Source of the DNA: Roseivirga pacifica
GTDB taxonomy: Bacteria > Bacteroidota > Bacteroidia > Cytophagales > Cyclobacteriaceae
NCBI RefSeq assembly: GCF_900111145.1
Contig: NZ_FOIR01000004.1
Coordinates: 186,001 to 250,000, forward strand
Reading direction: 5' to 3'
Length of the DNA stretch: 64,000 nucleotides
Shown here: piece by piece, positions 1 to 8,329 of the stretch
Layout: each line of letters begins with the position of its first letter
Numbering within the stretch: position 1 is the stretch's first letter
Made by a program: the position numbers and the translations under genes
The notes under the pieces: model-generated
Databases searched by the model: none
Seen by the model: only the letters and a program-made list of their open reading frames with translations
What the model was told of the DNA's origin: nothing

Positions 1-43
1 TAAAAGCCTGGAATAAAGTGGGCTTCTTGTACGTGTAACTCAT
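1..43 (-). CDS. possible 5' end of an unidentified gene, cut by the left edge
   Basis: A minus-strand ATG at 43-41 opens a frame that stays open for 14 codons to the window edge and reads MSYTYKKPTLFQAF. It begins 37 bases after the stop of the FAD oxidoreductase, a normal operon spacing. A short basic start followed by a hydrophobic turn would suit a membrane transporter, but too little is visible to name a family. It may equally be chance. Confidence 0.25.
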   Translation of the reverse strand, partial: MSYTYKKPTLFQAF

Positions 44-80
44 AAGCGATAAAAGCTAAGCGTTGAAGATAGCAATTATT

Positions 81-1199
81 TCAAAATTGGAGCATACGAT
101 CGGCCAAGTCAAAGCCTAACTGACTACCAATGGCCACGCCCATTCCGCCTAATCGCACTCCCATAAAAACACGGTCCGTATGCTGCTTAAGCATGGGTTG
201 CTTATTCGGACCAAAGGCCATTATACCGCTCCAAACATGCTCAATTTCAACTGATTGATTCGGACAAATCACTTCGTTTAAGTCGTGCTTCAGCTTATTC
301 AATATCTTCTCATTAATTTCAAATGCAGTGGTTTCTTCTTCGGCTTCAGCCAAATTTCGGCCACCTCCAAAAATTATTCTATTCTCATAATTTCTGAAGT
401 AATAATAGCCTTCCTCGTAATGGAAAGTACCCTTGAATTTTAATCCAGCTACTGGCTTGGTCACTAGTACCGTTCCTCTGCCCGGAGCCAATGCAGTTTC
501 AGGCAAGAGATTTTTTGTAAATGCATTTGTACAAAGCGCTATATTCTCTGCACGAAAGCTAAGCCCTCCGGCCTTGACAGTAACACCGTTTGCTTGCTCT
601 TCAAAAGCTTCTACTTCAATTCCAGAAATTACCTCAACTCCCAATGATGTGGCTAGCTGTTGCAGGCGCTTCATCATTTTCCCCGTATGAATCTGTGCTT
701 CTAACGGATTAAAAATAACCGCAGACACATGCGCTTGATTAAAGCCAAAGTCCTCAATCTTTTCGTTTGTTTGGCGGTAAACTTCTTGGTCGAAAAGTGG
801 CTTGAGCAAATCATTTACTTCATCCAACTTATCAAGTGCATTTAACTGATTCTTTGACAATAGTTCATATCCCCCATACGACCTATAATCTATTGCTGTA
901 TCGCCCAGTCTTTTTCTCAACAGCTGAAGCCCATTCCATCGTGTACTCACCAGGTTGACTACCTCTTCAGGACTCATTTTTTGCAGGTCTACCATTATCT
1001 CGGTAAGACTGCCAAAACAAGCAAAGCCTGCGTTTTTTGTACTGGCTCCTGTAGGAAAAACCCCTCTTTCTAAAACCAACACCCGCTTGTTAGGTGCCTT
1101 TTCCATTAATGAAACCGCTGTAGAAAGCCCAACAATTCCGCCACCAATAATGATGTGATCGTAGTTTAAAAAGTGATCTTTTTCCCAAAAACTAAGCAT
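81..1199 (-). CDS. FAD-dependent oxidoreductase (DAO family)
   Basis: A 372-residue cytoplasmic flavoenzyme of the D-amino-acid-oxidase/glycine-oxidase fold, which oxidises an amine or amino acid using FAD. The dinucleotide-binding GGGIVG motif is at residues 19-24, followed by a GASTKNAGF flavin-loop segment near residue 55. The C-terminal GVRLGGMGVAIGSQLG is the usual second FAD contact. I place the start at 1199 (MLSFWEKDHF) because the longer reading frame back to 1268 would run through the divergent hotdog gene and adds residues unlike the family. It resembles the gamma-glutamylputrescine-oxidase-like branch, but the substrate cannot be told from sequence. No other amine-catabolism gene is adjacent. 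Confidence 0.8.
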   Translation of the reverse strand: MLSFWEKDHFLNYDHIIIGGGIVGLSTAVSLMEKAPNKRVLVLERGVFPTGASTKNAGFACFGSLTEIMVDLQKMSPEEVVNLVSTRWNGLQLLRKRLGDTAIDYRSYGGYELLSKNQLNALDKLDEVNDLLKPLFDQEVYRQTNEKIEDFGFNQAHVSAVIFNPLEAQIHTGKMMKRLQQLATSLGVEVISGIEVEAFEEQANGVTVKAGGLSFRAENIALCTNAFTKNLLPETALAPGRGTVLVTKPVAGLKFKGTFHYEEGYYYFRNYENRIIFGGGRNLAEAEEETTAFEINEKILNKLKHDLNEVICPNQSVEIEHVWSGIMAFGPNKQPMLKQHTDRVFMGVRLGGMGVAIGSQLGFDLADRMLQF

Positions 1200-1219
1200 A
1201 GGTGTTTGTTTGAAATAGA

Positions 1220-1759
1220 ATGTATAAATTAAAAGAAAATCTAGCGCATATGTTCGACCCTGCAACACTAATGGTGAAAGCCAGAACTTCCAAAAAACAT
1301 CTATCCTTATTGAATTTTGGATTGGCGAGAATGATTCCTTTCAATAAACCTCATGGTTTCAGAATAACTGAAATTGGCGATGGGTCGGTAAAAATCTACA
1401 TACCATATAAAAGAACAAACTTTAACCATATAAAAGGAATACATGCCTGTGCCTTGGCTACAGCTTCGGAATACTCCACTGGCTTGGTGCTGCTCAATAA
1501 ACTCGACCCGAAAAAGTACCGCATTATTATGCAGAAAATGGAGATGGAGTACCATTACCAAGCAAAGATGCACAGCGAGGTAAACTTTGCGCTAACAGAT
1601 GAATGGCTGCTCGAAAATGTGATCAACCCGCTTGCTACCAGCGAAAAAACAACGGTAATCTGCGAAGTAAAAACACATGACAGCGAAGGCAACCATCTAA
1701 CCACAGGTAAAATTCATTGGCAAATAAAGGCATGGGATAAAGTAAAAACCAAGGCCTGA
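1220..1759 (+). CDS. DUF4442 / hotdog-fold thioesterase-like protein
   Basis: A 179-residue soluble protein resembling the DUF4442 family, which has the hotdog fold of PaaI-type acyl-CoA thioesterases. The segment GIHACALATASEYSTGLVL (about residues 73-91) sits where such proteins carry their central helix. The start is uncertain: ATG 1220 is only 20 bases from the divergent start at 1199, while ATG 1250 (MFDPATLMVK) leaves a 50-base gap and room for both promoters. The acyl substrate is unknown. The family's role as an esterase or acyl-binding protein is inferred from fold only. Confidence 0.7.
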   Translation: MYKLKENLAHMFDPATLMVKARTSKKHLSLLNFGLARMIPFNKPHGFRITEIGDGSVKIYIPYKRTNFNHIKGIHACALATASEYSTGLVLLNKLDPKKYRIIMQKMEMEYHYQAKMHSEVNFALTDEWLLENVINPLATSEKTTVICEVKTHDSEGNHLTTGKIHWQIKAWDKVKTKA

Positions 1760-1781
1760 ATCCACTAGTAAAAATTCATTC

Positions 1782-1810
1782 TTTGGTAGTTAGTAGAAGT
1801 TTTATATTCC
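1782..1810 (+). promoter_or_regulatory. candidate promoter of the DUF2911 lipoprotein gene
   Basis: TTTG (1782-1785), 17 bases, then TATATTCC (1803-1810), which approximates the Bacteroidetes -33/-7 pair TTTG...TAnnTTTG. It lies 22 bases before the ATG at 1832. The -7 box has two mismatches, so this is tentative. Confidence 0.35.
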
Positions 1811-1831
1811 CAATACTAAACAACCAGAGAA

Positions 1832-2992
1832 ATGAAAAAACTAGTACTACTAATGCTTACTGCATTCGCTATATCAGCATGTAGTTCGGGCATAGAAAAA
1901 GAAAGTTCCACTACCTACTTTGTAACTAAGCTGGGCAACGACACGCTGGCCATTGAGCGCATTAATTATGGCAATAACAGCATTTCGGCCGATGTACTAT
2001 TAAGGAGTCCCAGTATATCGCTTACCAGTTACCAACTCGCTTGGAACGAGAACAACCAGCTAATTAGCATGCGTGCTGAAGATGTGACAGACCTAGGCGG
2101 GTTCGGAAAAGGCACAGGTACAATCACACAAGAAATAGCAGAAAATGGAGATAGCCTAGCCATTACGGCTACCTTTCGTGGCAACGAAATAACCTACAAC
2201 CTTGCCAACGACCAAAAGTTATTGCCCTTTATCGACATGGTGCACTGGCCTTTTGATATTGCGCTTCAGCGTGCGCATGTCAGTAAGTCGGACTCTACGC
2301 ATCAATATTTAATATCGGGCAGAAGGGCTAGCGACTTTATAATTCACAATACAGCAGGAAATGACTTTACCCTACGCCACCCTTCGCGTGGAGTTATGCT
2401 GGTAAAAACCAACGACAAGGGGCAACTTACTTGGCTAGATGCTAAAAACACTACCAGAAAGCTTATTGTGGAAAGAACCAACACGCTCAACTTTGATGAG
2501 TTGGTTGCTCACTATGTAGTGCATGACAAAGAAAACTCGCCATTCGGAACCCTATCGCCTGCACAAGAAGGTGAATTCAGTTTTAAAGGAAGCGATTTCA
2601 AAGTGACTTATGGCTCCCCATTAAAGCGCGGAAGAGACATTTATGGCGGCATAGTTAGCTATGGCAATAGATGGAGAACTGGTGCCAACCGAGCAACTCA
2701 TTTTAGCACAAGCAAGCCCATACAGATTAATGGCAGTACCGTGCCTGCGGGTGAATACACGCTATTCACCATACCAGAAGAGGATGGCGGTACACTGATA
2801 ATTAATAAGCAGACAGGACAAAACGGTCAATCGTATGATGAAAGTAGAGACCTTATGCGCGTTCCCATGAGTAGAAAAAGCCAAGATGATGTAACCGAAT
2901 CGTTTACTATAGAGATTGTTGAAACAGAAAAGGGCGGACAGCTTCAGCTCATATGGGACACCACCATTTACTATGTTGACTTTACCTTTTAA
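1832..2992 (+). CDS. DUF2911 domain lipoprotein
   Basis: A 386-residue exported lipoprotein. The signal peptide MKKLVLLMLTAFAISAC ends in a lipobox with C17 as the lipidated residue. The C-terminal third (about residues 250-386) carries the DUF2911 signature: an SPLKRGRDIYGGIVSYGNRWRTGAN-type start, then GSTVPAGEYTLFTIP, and a final IWDTTIYYVDFTF strand. The function of DUF2911 is unknown. The N-terminal 230 residues are extracellular or periplasmic and not recognised. The gene stands alone, with its own candidate promoter and a strong terminator. Confidence 0.85.
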   Translation: MKKLVLLMLTAFAISACSSGIEKESSTTYFVTKLGNDTLAIERINYGNNSISADVLLRSPSISLTSYQLAWNENNQLISMRAEDVTDLGGFGKGTGTITQEIAENGDSLAITATFRGNEITYNLANDQKLLPFIDMVHWPFDIALQRAHVSKSDSTHQYLISGRRASDFIIHNTAGNDFTLRHPSRGVMLVKTNDKGQLTWLDAKNTTRKLIVERTNTLNFDELVAHYVVHDKENSPFGTLSPAQEGEFSFKGSDFKVTYGSPLKRGRDIYGGIVSYGNRWRTGANRATHFSTSKPIQINGSTVPAGEYTLFTIPEEDGGTLIINKQTGQNGQSYDESRDLMRVPMSRKSQDDVTESFTIEIVETEKGGQLQLIWDTTIYYVDFTF

Positions 2993-3003
2993 GTCACTTT
3001 AAC

Positions 3004-3047
3004 AATGGCCGTTGCCTTTCCACAAGGCAGCGACCATTCATTTTTTT
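3004..3047 (+). terminator. intrinsic terminator after the DUF2911 gene
   Basis: A 15-bp stem (3004-3018 with 3024-3038, one mismatch and one G-U pair) with a 5-base loop, followed by a run of seven T at 3041-3047. It starts 12 bases after the stop codon. The rest of the gap to 3290 is AT-rich and shows no gene. Confidence 0.8.
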
Positions 3048-3290
3048 AGTTTTAATTTAACGATAATTAGGTATTTAAAATTGATGCATTTTTTTCACTA
3101 AAATCAACACATACATTTTTTTGTCGTTCACCACATAAAGAAAAGGCGACACCACCATAAATTCGTTTAAAAACACATAACCAACTGATTACAAGCCAAA
3201 ACGGAGGCTATTTTTTCATTCCTTTCTTTCCTATCTTGGGGTAACCTTATACAAGAGTACACTCAACCTAAACCAATTGTCTGGCAAGTT

Positions 3291-3926
3291 ATGATGCTAT
3301 TCAGAACACTTTTTAATGGGCTCGGAGGCCTAAGAAAAAGAAAGTATTATAGAGAAGATCGGGTAGATTTTTACAGAAATAAGAATGCCCTTATTGCCAA
3401 AGCTTCCATCAACGACATTATTACTCGTAACAGCTACGATGTCTTCGTTAGTAAAAAGCACATAAATTTTTACGGCATTGCCTTTGGCACAAGCTTAAAA
3501 GCTTGCAAAAAGAAGATGGGCAAGCCAAATTTTGAAGTCAAGAAAGGCTCTGCTTTAGAAGGTCAGAATACTATATTCTACCGCCTAAGAATTGCCAATG
3601 TAAAATGTGTGCTTCAATTACACTTTTTTAACGACCAATTCTTTTTTGGCCAGTTAAGCTTAAAGCATAATACAGGCTATTTCTCTGGAGAATTAATAAA
3701 CATTGTGCGCGAAAAATACGGACTTCCAGAAGCAAAATACTTCGAGCTCATTACCGATGAGCACGATAATAAGATCGAATTTATAGAAGGCATGGCTCCT
3801 TGTATTCGCTACACCACTGGCGACCAAAAGCTGCTAGCCGAAATAAGAACAGCATTACATAGTGCACAAACAAAACAAAGATCAAGGCGCCTTAAGCAGA
3901 ATGAAATGCTACTGGAGCTTGTATAA
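3291..3926 (+). CDS. hypothetical protein
   Basis: A 211-residue protein with no signal peptide, no membrane segment and no domain I recognise. It is basic at both ends (GGLRKRKYYRED near residue 13; KQRSRRLKQ near residue 197) and has three cysteines. Alternating hydrophobic stretches (VKCVLQLHFFNDQFFFGQLSL, about 106-126) suggest a compact alpha/beta or beta domain. A weak -7-like TATCTTGG at 3232-3239 could drive it. It is monocistronic, with its own terminator, and has no informative neighbour. Confidence 0.6.
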   Translation: MMLFRTLFNGLGGLRKRKYYREDRVDFYRNKNALIAKASINDIITRNSYDVFVSKKHINFYGIAFGTSLKACKKKMGKPNFEVKKGSALEGQNTIFYRLRIANVKCVLQLHFFNDQFFFGQLSLKHNTGYFSGELINIVREKYGLPEAKYFELITDEHDNKIEFIEGMAPCIRYTTGDQKLLAEIRTALHSAQTKQRSRRLKQNEMLLELV

Positions 3927-3957
3927 AATATTCCCTTTCACCTAAACACTCAAGACC

Positions 3958-3987
3958 AAAAAGCCGGATTTATTCACCGGCTTTTTT
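3958..3987 (+). terminator. intrinsic terminator
   Basis: AAAAAGCCGG (3958-3967), a 9-base loop, then CCGGCTTTTTT (3977-3987). It is a GC-rich stem followed by a T run, about 30 bases after the stop of the hypothetical gene. Confidence 0.8.
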
Positions 3988-4019
3988 CATTTACACTTTA
4001 CCTACATAAAATGATAAAC

Positions 4020-4044
4020 TATATTTGAGTTTAGTCTAAACTCA
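4020..4044 (+). promoter_or_regulatory. -7 box overlapped by a perfect 19-base palindrome
   Basis: TATATTTG at 4020-4027 matches the Bacteroidetes -7 consensus TAnnTTTG exactly. Overlapping its last two bases is the inverted repeat TGAGTTTAG-T-CTAAACTCA (4026-4044), with nine-base perfect arms about a single central base. It ends one base before the ATG at 4046. This placement would suit a repressor operator covering the transcription start. It could also form a hairpin at the extreme 5' end of the mRNA. Confidence 0.55.
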
Positions 4045-4045
4045 T

Positions 4046-5218
4046 ATGAAGGAAAAACAGAGAAGAAGTACCACTTGCAAAAACTGTGACTCAACTCTGG
4101 AGGAAGGTTTCAACTTTTGCCCGGTTTGTGGTCAAAGCAACAGCGACAACAACGTAAGCTTCACTACGCTTATCAAAGAATTCCTCGATAACTACTTCGG
4201 TATAGACTCTAAAATGGCGCATAGTGCCGTGCCATTTCTATTTAAACCTGGTGCACTCACTAATCGCTTTCAAGAAGGAAAGGTAAAGCACTTTATTCAC
4301 CCAGTAAGACTCTACCTTGTAATGAGTCTCTTCTACTTCTTCACCATTAGCTATTTACTTTCAGACTTTGATTTGAGCACGCTAGATGATAGAATGGAAT
4401 ACCGTTCAGCAGCCTTCGAAGACCTGAAAGACAGCGATGAACTTAAAATGCTTAGCGATAGTGTGAAGTTTTCGCTTTTGAATGACACTTTGGTAAACAA
4501 ATATCCTTCTATCACCAATTTTGCTGCGCTAATAGATACGCTAGAAGTAAATTATGGCGAAGACTTTATTGAAGACAACAAGGTTTCTCTCGAAGGCATA
4601 GACATTCCTATCTCTCAAAACGAACGCTATTTTGATAAGCTGCACAGACTTGCTAGAGATCATCGCGTTACGGATGATCAGTTTATGGATTCGCTAGCCA
4701 ATGGTGATAGCAGCGGTGGCTGGAACATGAACTTTTTTGGCGGTGACGGTGGAGACCATGTCAAGCAACAGGTCAGGAAAATATTCGAAAATGACCAAGG
4801 CTTTAAAGGCTTTGTACTTGGCAATTTACCACTTATGATGTTCTTGCTGATTCCGCTTTTTGCAGGGGTACTTAAGATGGTTTATGTCAGAAGAAGCCAT
4901 CTTTACATAAAGCATATTGTGCACGCTCTGCATGTTCACTCCTTTGCCTACCTTATTTATGGCATCATACTTTTGATTGCATTTAAGGTAATTACCGAAG
5001 AGAATTTTCCGAATGCCGACATTGAATCTGCCAGGGCTTGGCCATTGTTCCTCTTCTTTGTATTAGCCAGCACATACACTTACATCTCATTTTTAAAAGT
5101 GTATAAACAAGGTTGGTTTAAAACCCTGATAAAATTCAATATCGTAGGCTTTGTTTACCTATTTCTACTCTCAACCTTTTTCGGGTTCGAGGTTTACATA
5201 AGCTTCTGGTACTACTAA
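4046..5218 (+). CDS. DUF3667 zinc-ribbon membrane protein
   Basis: A 390-residue inner-membrane protein. An N-terminal zinc ribbon (C11, C14, C25, C28) precedes a DUF3667-type membrane domain. Hydrophobic segments lie near residues 95-112, 256-281, 292-317, 332-354 and 361-388. The loop between the first and second (about 113-255) is long, acidic and presumably extracytoplasmic. The family's function is unknown. Its stop codon overlaps that of the convergent hemL by three bases, so there is no terminator between them. The start is unusual in sitting directly after a palindrome. Confidence 0.8.
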   Translation: MKEKQRRSTTCKNCDSTLEEGFNFCPVCGQSNSDNNVSFTTLIKEFLDNYFGIDSKMAHSAVPFLFKPGALTNRFQEGKVKHFIHPVRLYLVMSLFYFFTISYLLSDFDLSTLDDRMEYRSAAFEDLKDSDELKMLSDSVKFSLLNDTLVNKYPSITNFAALIDTLEVNYGEDFIEDNKVSLEGIDIPISQNERYFDKLHRLARDHRVTDDQFMDSLANGDSSGGWNMNFFGGDGGDHVKQQVRKIFENDQGFKGFVLGNLPLMMFLLIPLFAGVLKMVYVRRSHLYIKHIVHALHVHSFAYLIYGIILLIAFKVITEENFPNADIESARAWPLFLFFVLASTYTYISFLKVYKQGWFKTLIKFNIVGFVYLFLLSTFFGFEVYISFWYY

Positions 5219-6507
5219 AGCAGGGCTTTTAAAGACTTGCGACTGGCGTCTATAATATCGTCCGCTATCTCTTTAGTAATGGCCGTAGAAACAAAGTAGG
5301 TCTCGAACTGAGATGGTGGCAGGTAAACACCATTATCAAGCATATTTCTAAAGTATTTACCGAACAAGCTTAGGTTGGAAGACTTAGCCGTATCGAAATC
5401 AACCACTTTCTGATCGGTAAAGAATAGACTTATCATAGAACCAATTCGATTGATTGTATAAGGTAGGCTCAACTCATCCAAGATATCTTGAAAGCCATTT
5501 TCAAGCTTAGATGTAATGAGTGCCAAATCGTTATAGAGCGTTTCATTCTCGTTGATTTGTGAAAGCATGGCGTAACCCGCAGCCATTGCTACCGGATTAC
5601 CAGAAAGCGTTCCTGCCTGATAAACAGGCCCCACTGGCGATACAAAATCCATGATTTCGCGCTTACCACCATAGGCACCTACAGGCATTCCACCACCTAT
5701 AATTTTACCCAGTGTGGTAATATCCGCCTGCACATTGAAAACACCTTGAGCACCAGCTTTAGACAAACGGAACCCCGTCATCACTTCATCAAAAATCAGG
5801 ACAATACCTTCGGCATCGCAAATACTACGAAGACCTTCTAGAAAACCATCTTTTGGCAATACACAGCCCATGTTTCCGGCAACCGGCTCCACTATTATTG
5901 CTGCAATATTGCCTCGGCTGGCGGCTACTGCCTCGTGTACTTTGTTCAAGTCATTAAAAGGAACGGTAATCGTATCTTGCGCCACGCCTTTGGTTACACC
6001 AGGGCTGTTAGGCTCACCTAAAGTAATGGCTCCACTACCCGCTGCAATCAAAAATGAGTCGCCATGACCGTGATAGCAGCCTTCGAACTTAATGATCTTA
6101 GACTTACCTGTATATCCACGCGCCAATCGAATAGCCGACATGGTAGCTTCAGTTCCTGAATTCACCATGCGCACCTTGTCGATGCTTGGCACCATGTCAC
6201 AGATTAACTCGGCCATTTTCACCTCCATGGCAGTTGGAGCGCCAAAAGAAAGAGAGTCTTTAATAGCCTTAGCTACCGCCTCCTGAATTTGCTCATTACC
6301 GTGACCAAGAATCATTGGCCCCCATGAGTTTATCAGGTCAACATATTGGTTGTCATCCTCATCTATCATATAAGCTCCATGAGCCCTCTTAATGAATAAA
6401 GGATTACCTCCAACAGCTTTAAATGCTCTTACAGGCGAATTAACTCCACCCGGAATATAGTTTTGTGCTTCTTCAAAAAGCTGAGTGCTTCTTTTAGATT
6501 CAGGCAT
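5215..6507 (-). CDS. hemL: glutamate-1-semialdehyde 2,1-aminomutase
   Basis: This PLP enzyme converts glutamate-1-semialdehyde to 5-aminolevulinate, the committed C5-pathway step of haem synthesis. Its 430 residues match the usual length. The PLP-phosphate segment NSGTEATMSAIRLARG (about 117-132), the FDEVMTGFR aspartate motif (239-247) and the Schiff-base lysine K268 in TLGKIIGGGMP are all present. It is the last gene of a tight minus-strand run (guaA, TPR/PBP-fold protein, hemL), starting two bases after the preceding stop. The window also contains hemN, a later haem step, but far away. Confidence 0.96.
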   Translation of the reverse strand: MPESKRSTQLFEEAQNYIPGGVNSPVRAFKAVGGNPLFIKRAHGAYMIDEDDNQYVDLINSWGPMILGHGNEQIQEAVAKAIKDSLSFGAPTAMEVKMAELICDMVPSIDKVRMVNSGTEATMSAIRLARGYTGKSKIIKFEGCYHGHGDSFLIAAGSGAITLGEPNSPGVTKGVAQDTITVPFNDLNKVHEAVAASRGNIAAIIVEPVAGNMGCVLPKDGFLEGLRSICDAEGIVLIFDEVMTGFRLSKAGAQGVFNVQADITTLGKIIGGGMPVGAYGGKREIMDFVSPVGPVYQAGTLSGNPVAMAAGYAMLSQINENETLYNDLALITSKLENGFQDILDELSLPYTINRIGSMISLFFTDQKVVDFDTAKSSNLSLFGKYFRNMLDNGVYLPPSQFETYFVSTAITKEIADDIIDASRKSLKALL

Positions 6508-6508
6508 A

Positions 6509-8329
6509 TTATTTCTTCTCTTCTATTATTTCAACCTTCGCGCCCCTTACTTTCATGTAAGGAATGTAGCGATTATCATTGGAAAGCTTGTACTCCAAAA
6601 AGTCGGTAAGCTCTCCTGGTATTTTGTCTTGTCGTTTTAGGCCAACTTGGAAATACTTTCCATAGCGATGCAGCAGTCTACCAAAGCTTACCACAATGTC
6701 GTAGCCGATGTACGCATCGCCAAGTCGCTCTTCACGAACAGGGTTAGTATAGTATTTGTTCAGGTAGCGCTGTCTAAATTCGGTCACCTGTGGCTTTCCA
6801 TAGTTAATATGGTTCGTTCCTGTAAAAGCAGAATTCACACGCTCCAACTGAGCGAAAGACACTGTTTGCTCTGCCGTTAGAAACCTTGATGATGAAAGAA
6901 ACTCAATTGTATCAGGTCTTGCATCAATACCACTCAAAGCAGATGTGGAAAGCGATGAAAAATCGGATGCTATAAAGATGTGCCCCAAACTATCTGGCAA
7001 TATCCTTAATGTATCATATACAAAATCTCTTTCTGAATAAATCTCCCAGTCAGCTTCGCCAGCCGCTCTCAACGAATCCATTTCAGCCATCATTAAGTCA
7101 ACAGCAATAGAATCCCTGTCTACTTCCTCTTCATCAAGCAAAAGCTGCTGAATTTTCACTGACTCATTCGGTAGTACCCCTTCAAATATGGTTACATTGA
7201 AAGAGTCTTCCTCAATCAGCTTTCGATACAAATCTGCTCTAGGCTTATCGGAAAAACCACTGTAGAAAACTGCAGCATTCTTGTTCTTCCTAAAGTTCTC
7301 CTTAGCATAATTGGCTGCCTTAATAGCAATGGACTCATTGCTCGGGTAGTACAGAAACGCAAAAGGATTAGCCGCCATGATTTCCGAGTTAGAAGAAAGT
7401 GGGTTGATCATATTGATCTGCTTTTCTTTTGAAAAAGCGTTCACCTCATTAATACTCGATTCAGTAACCGGACCAATAATTAAATCCAGGCTATCCAACT
7501 CGCCTTCACTAATCATTTTCGCAAGCGACTTTCTAGCATCTCTTGTATCAACAGGAATCAGGTTAACTTTTATACCTTCTTCCTCAAGTTTTTGCACTGC
7601 CAATTGCGCTCCATAGTACATTCTAGAAGTCCAATTGCGCTCAACACGTACCAAAGAAGCAGAATCTGATCTGTAATAAAATGGCAAAAACAGCCCCACA
7701 TTATAAACCGATTTTTTTGGTGAAGACTCAATACCTTCTACCCCAAGGTCGATTTTCAATTCGTAGGATTCTTCCAAGCTCATTAAACGGTTGATGTCTT
7801 GCTGCTCAACTGGCTTTTCAAGAATAAGCTCTGCAATACGCGAAGCAATTGCACCTTCCTGAGGAAATTCGCCAAGCATTTGCTCAAGCACATCAATCTC
7901 GGTTTCGGCAGCTAATGCCGACTTCTTGATCGCTTCTTTGTATTGCGCCAGCGAATCATTCTTAACTAAGGCTAAGTATTCAAAAGACTCTTGCGGGTTT
8001 CCTTCTTTAGCATTCAAAAAGCCCAACCAATAGTTCATCTCATCTGGCTCCCAATAAGGGTAGCGTTCCTTGATTTGAAGAAACATGTTCTTGGCTGTTT
8101 CAGCATCGTCTGCTCGGTAAGCCGAAATAGCATAGTAATATGCCGCATAGCGTACCATATCGTTCTCTTGGTCAAGAGCCGAAATAGCCGCAAACTTACC
8201 TTGTGCCAAAGCATATTGCTCCTGATCGAAAAGGCTTTTACCTTCTTCGAAAATTTGCTTTACGTTTTGTGCACTAAGCTGAGCGCTGAAAGAAAAAACT
8301 AGTAATAATGCTAAAAAGTATCGCTTCAT
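6509..8329 (-). CDS. TPR plus periplasmic-binding-fold protein (ABC receptor/LpoA-like)
   Basis: A 606-residue exported protein with signal peptide [21 protein letters not shown], a helical repeat region (about 22-190, TPR-like) and a type-1 periplasmic-binding-protein domain (about 205-600; GLFLPFYY, YGAQLAVQKL, IIGPVTESS, MINPLSSNS). Annotation pipelines call such proteins branched-chain amino-acid ABC receptors, but no transporter genes are adjacent. The TPR-plus-PBP order is also that of LpoA, the activator of penicillin-binding protein 1A. I favour start 8329, where ATG shares its A with the guaA stop (TAATG) and gives a clean signal peptide, over the ATG at 8338. Confidence 0.75.
   Translation of the reverse strand: MKRYFLALLLVFSFSAQLSAQNVKQIFEEGKSLFDQEQYALAQGKFAAISALDQENDMVRYAAYYYAISAYRADDAETAKNMFLQIKERYPYWEPDEMNYWLGFLNAKEGNPQESFEYLALVKNDSLAQYKEAIKKSALAAETEIDVLEQMLGEFPQEGAIASRIAELILEKPVEQQDINRLMSLEESYELKIDLGVEGIESSPKKSVYNVGLFLPFYYRSDSASLVRVERNWTSRMYYGAQLAVQKLEEEGIKVNLIPVDTRDARKSLAKMISEGELDSLDLIIGPVTESSINEVNAFSKEKQINMINPLSSNSEIMAANPFAFLYYPSNESIAIKAANYAKENFRKNKNAAVFYSGFSDKPRADLYRKLIEEDSFNVTIFEGVLPNESVKIQQLLLDEEEVDRDSIAVDLMMAEMDSLRAAGEADWEIYSERDFVYDTLRILPDSLGHIFIASDFSSLSTSALSGIDARPDTIEFLSSSRFLTAEQTVSFAQLERVNSAFTGTNHINYGKPQVTEFRQRYLNKYYTNPVREERLGDAYIGYDIVVSFGRLLHRYGKYFQVGLKRQDKIPGELTDFLEYKLSNDNRYIPYMKVRGAKVEIIEEKK

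Noticed and set aside
1-80. In-frame continuation after the FAD oxidoreductase stop, open to the left edge
   Set aside because: The reading after TGA lacks a start codon; the short ATG frame at 43 is the only candidate and is listed with low confidence.
81-1268. Longer reading frame of the FAD oxidoreductase starting at 1268
   Set aside because: It would run through the start region of the divergent hotdog gene and adds 23 residues unlike the family; 1199 is favoured.
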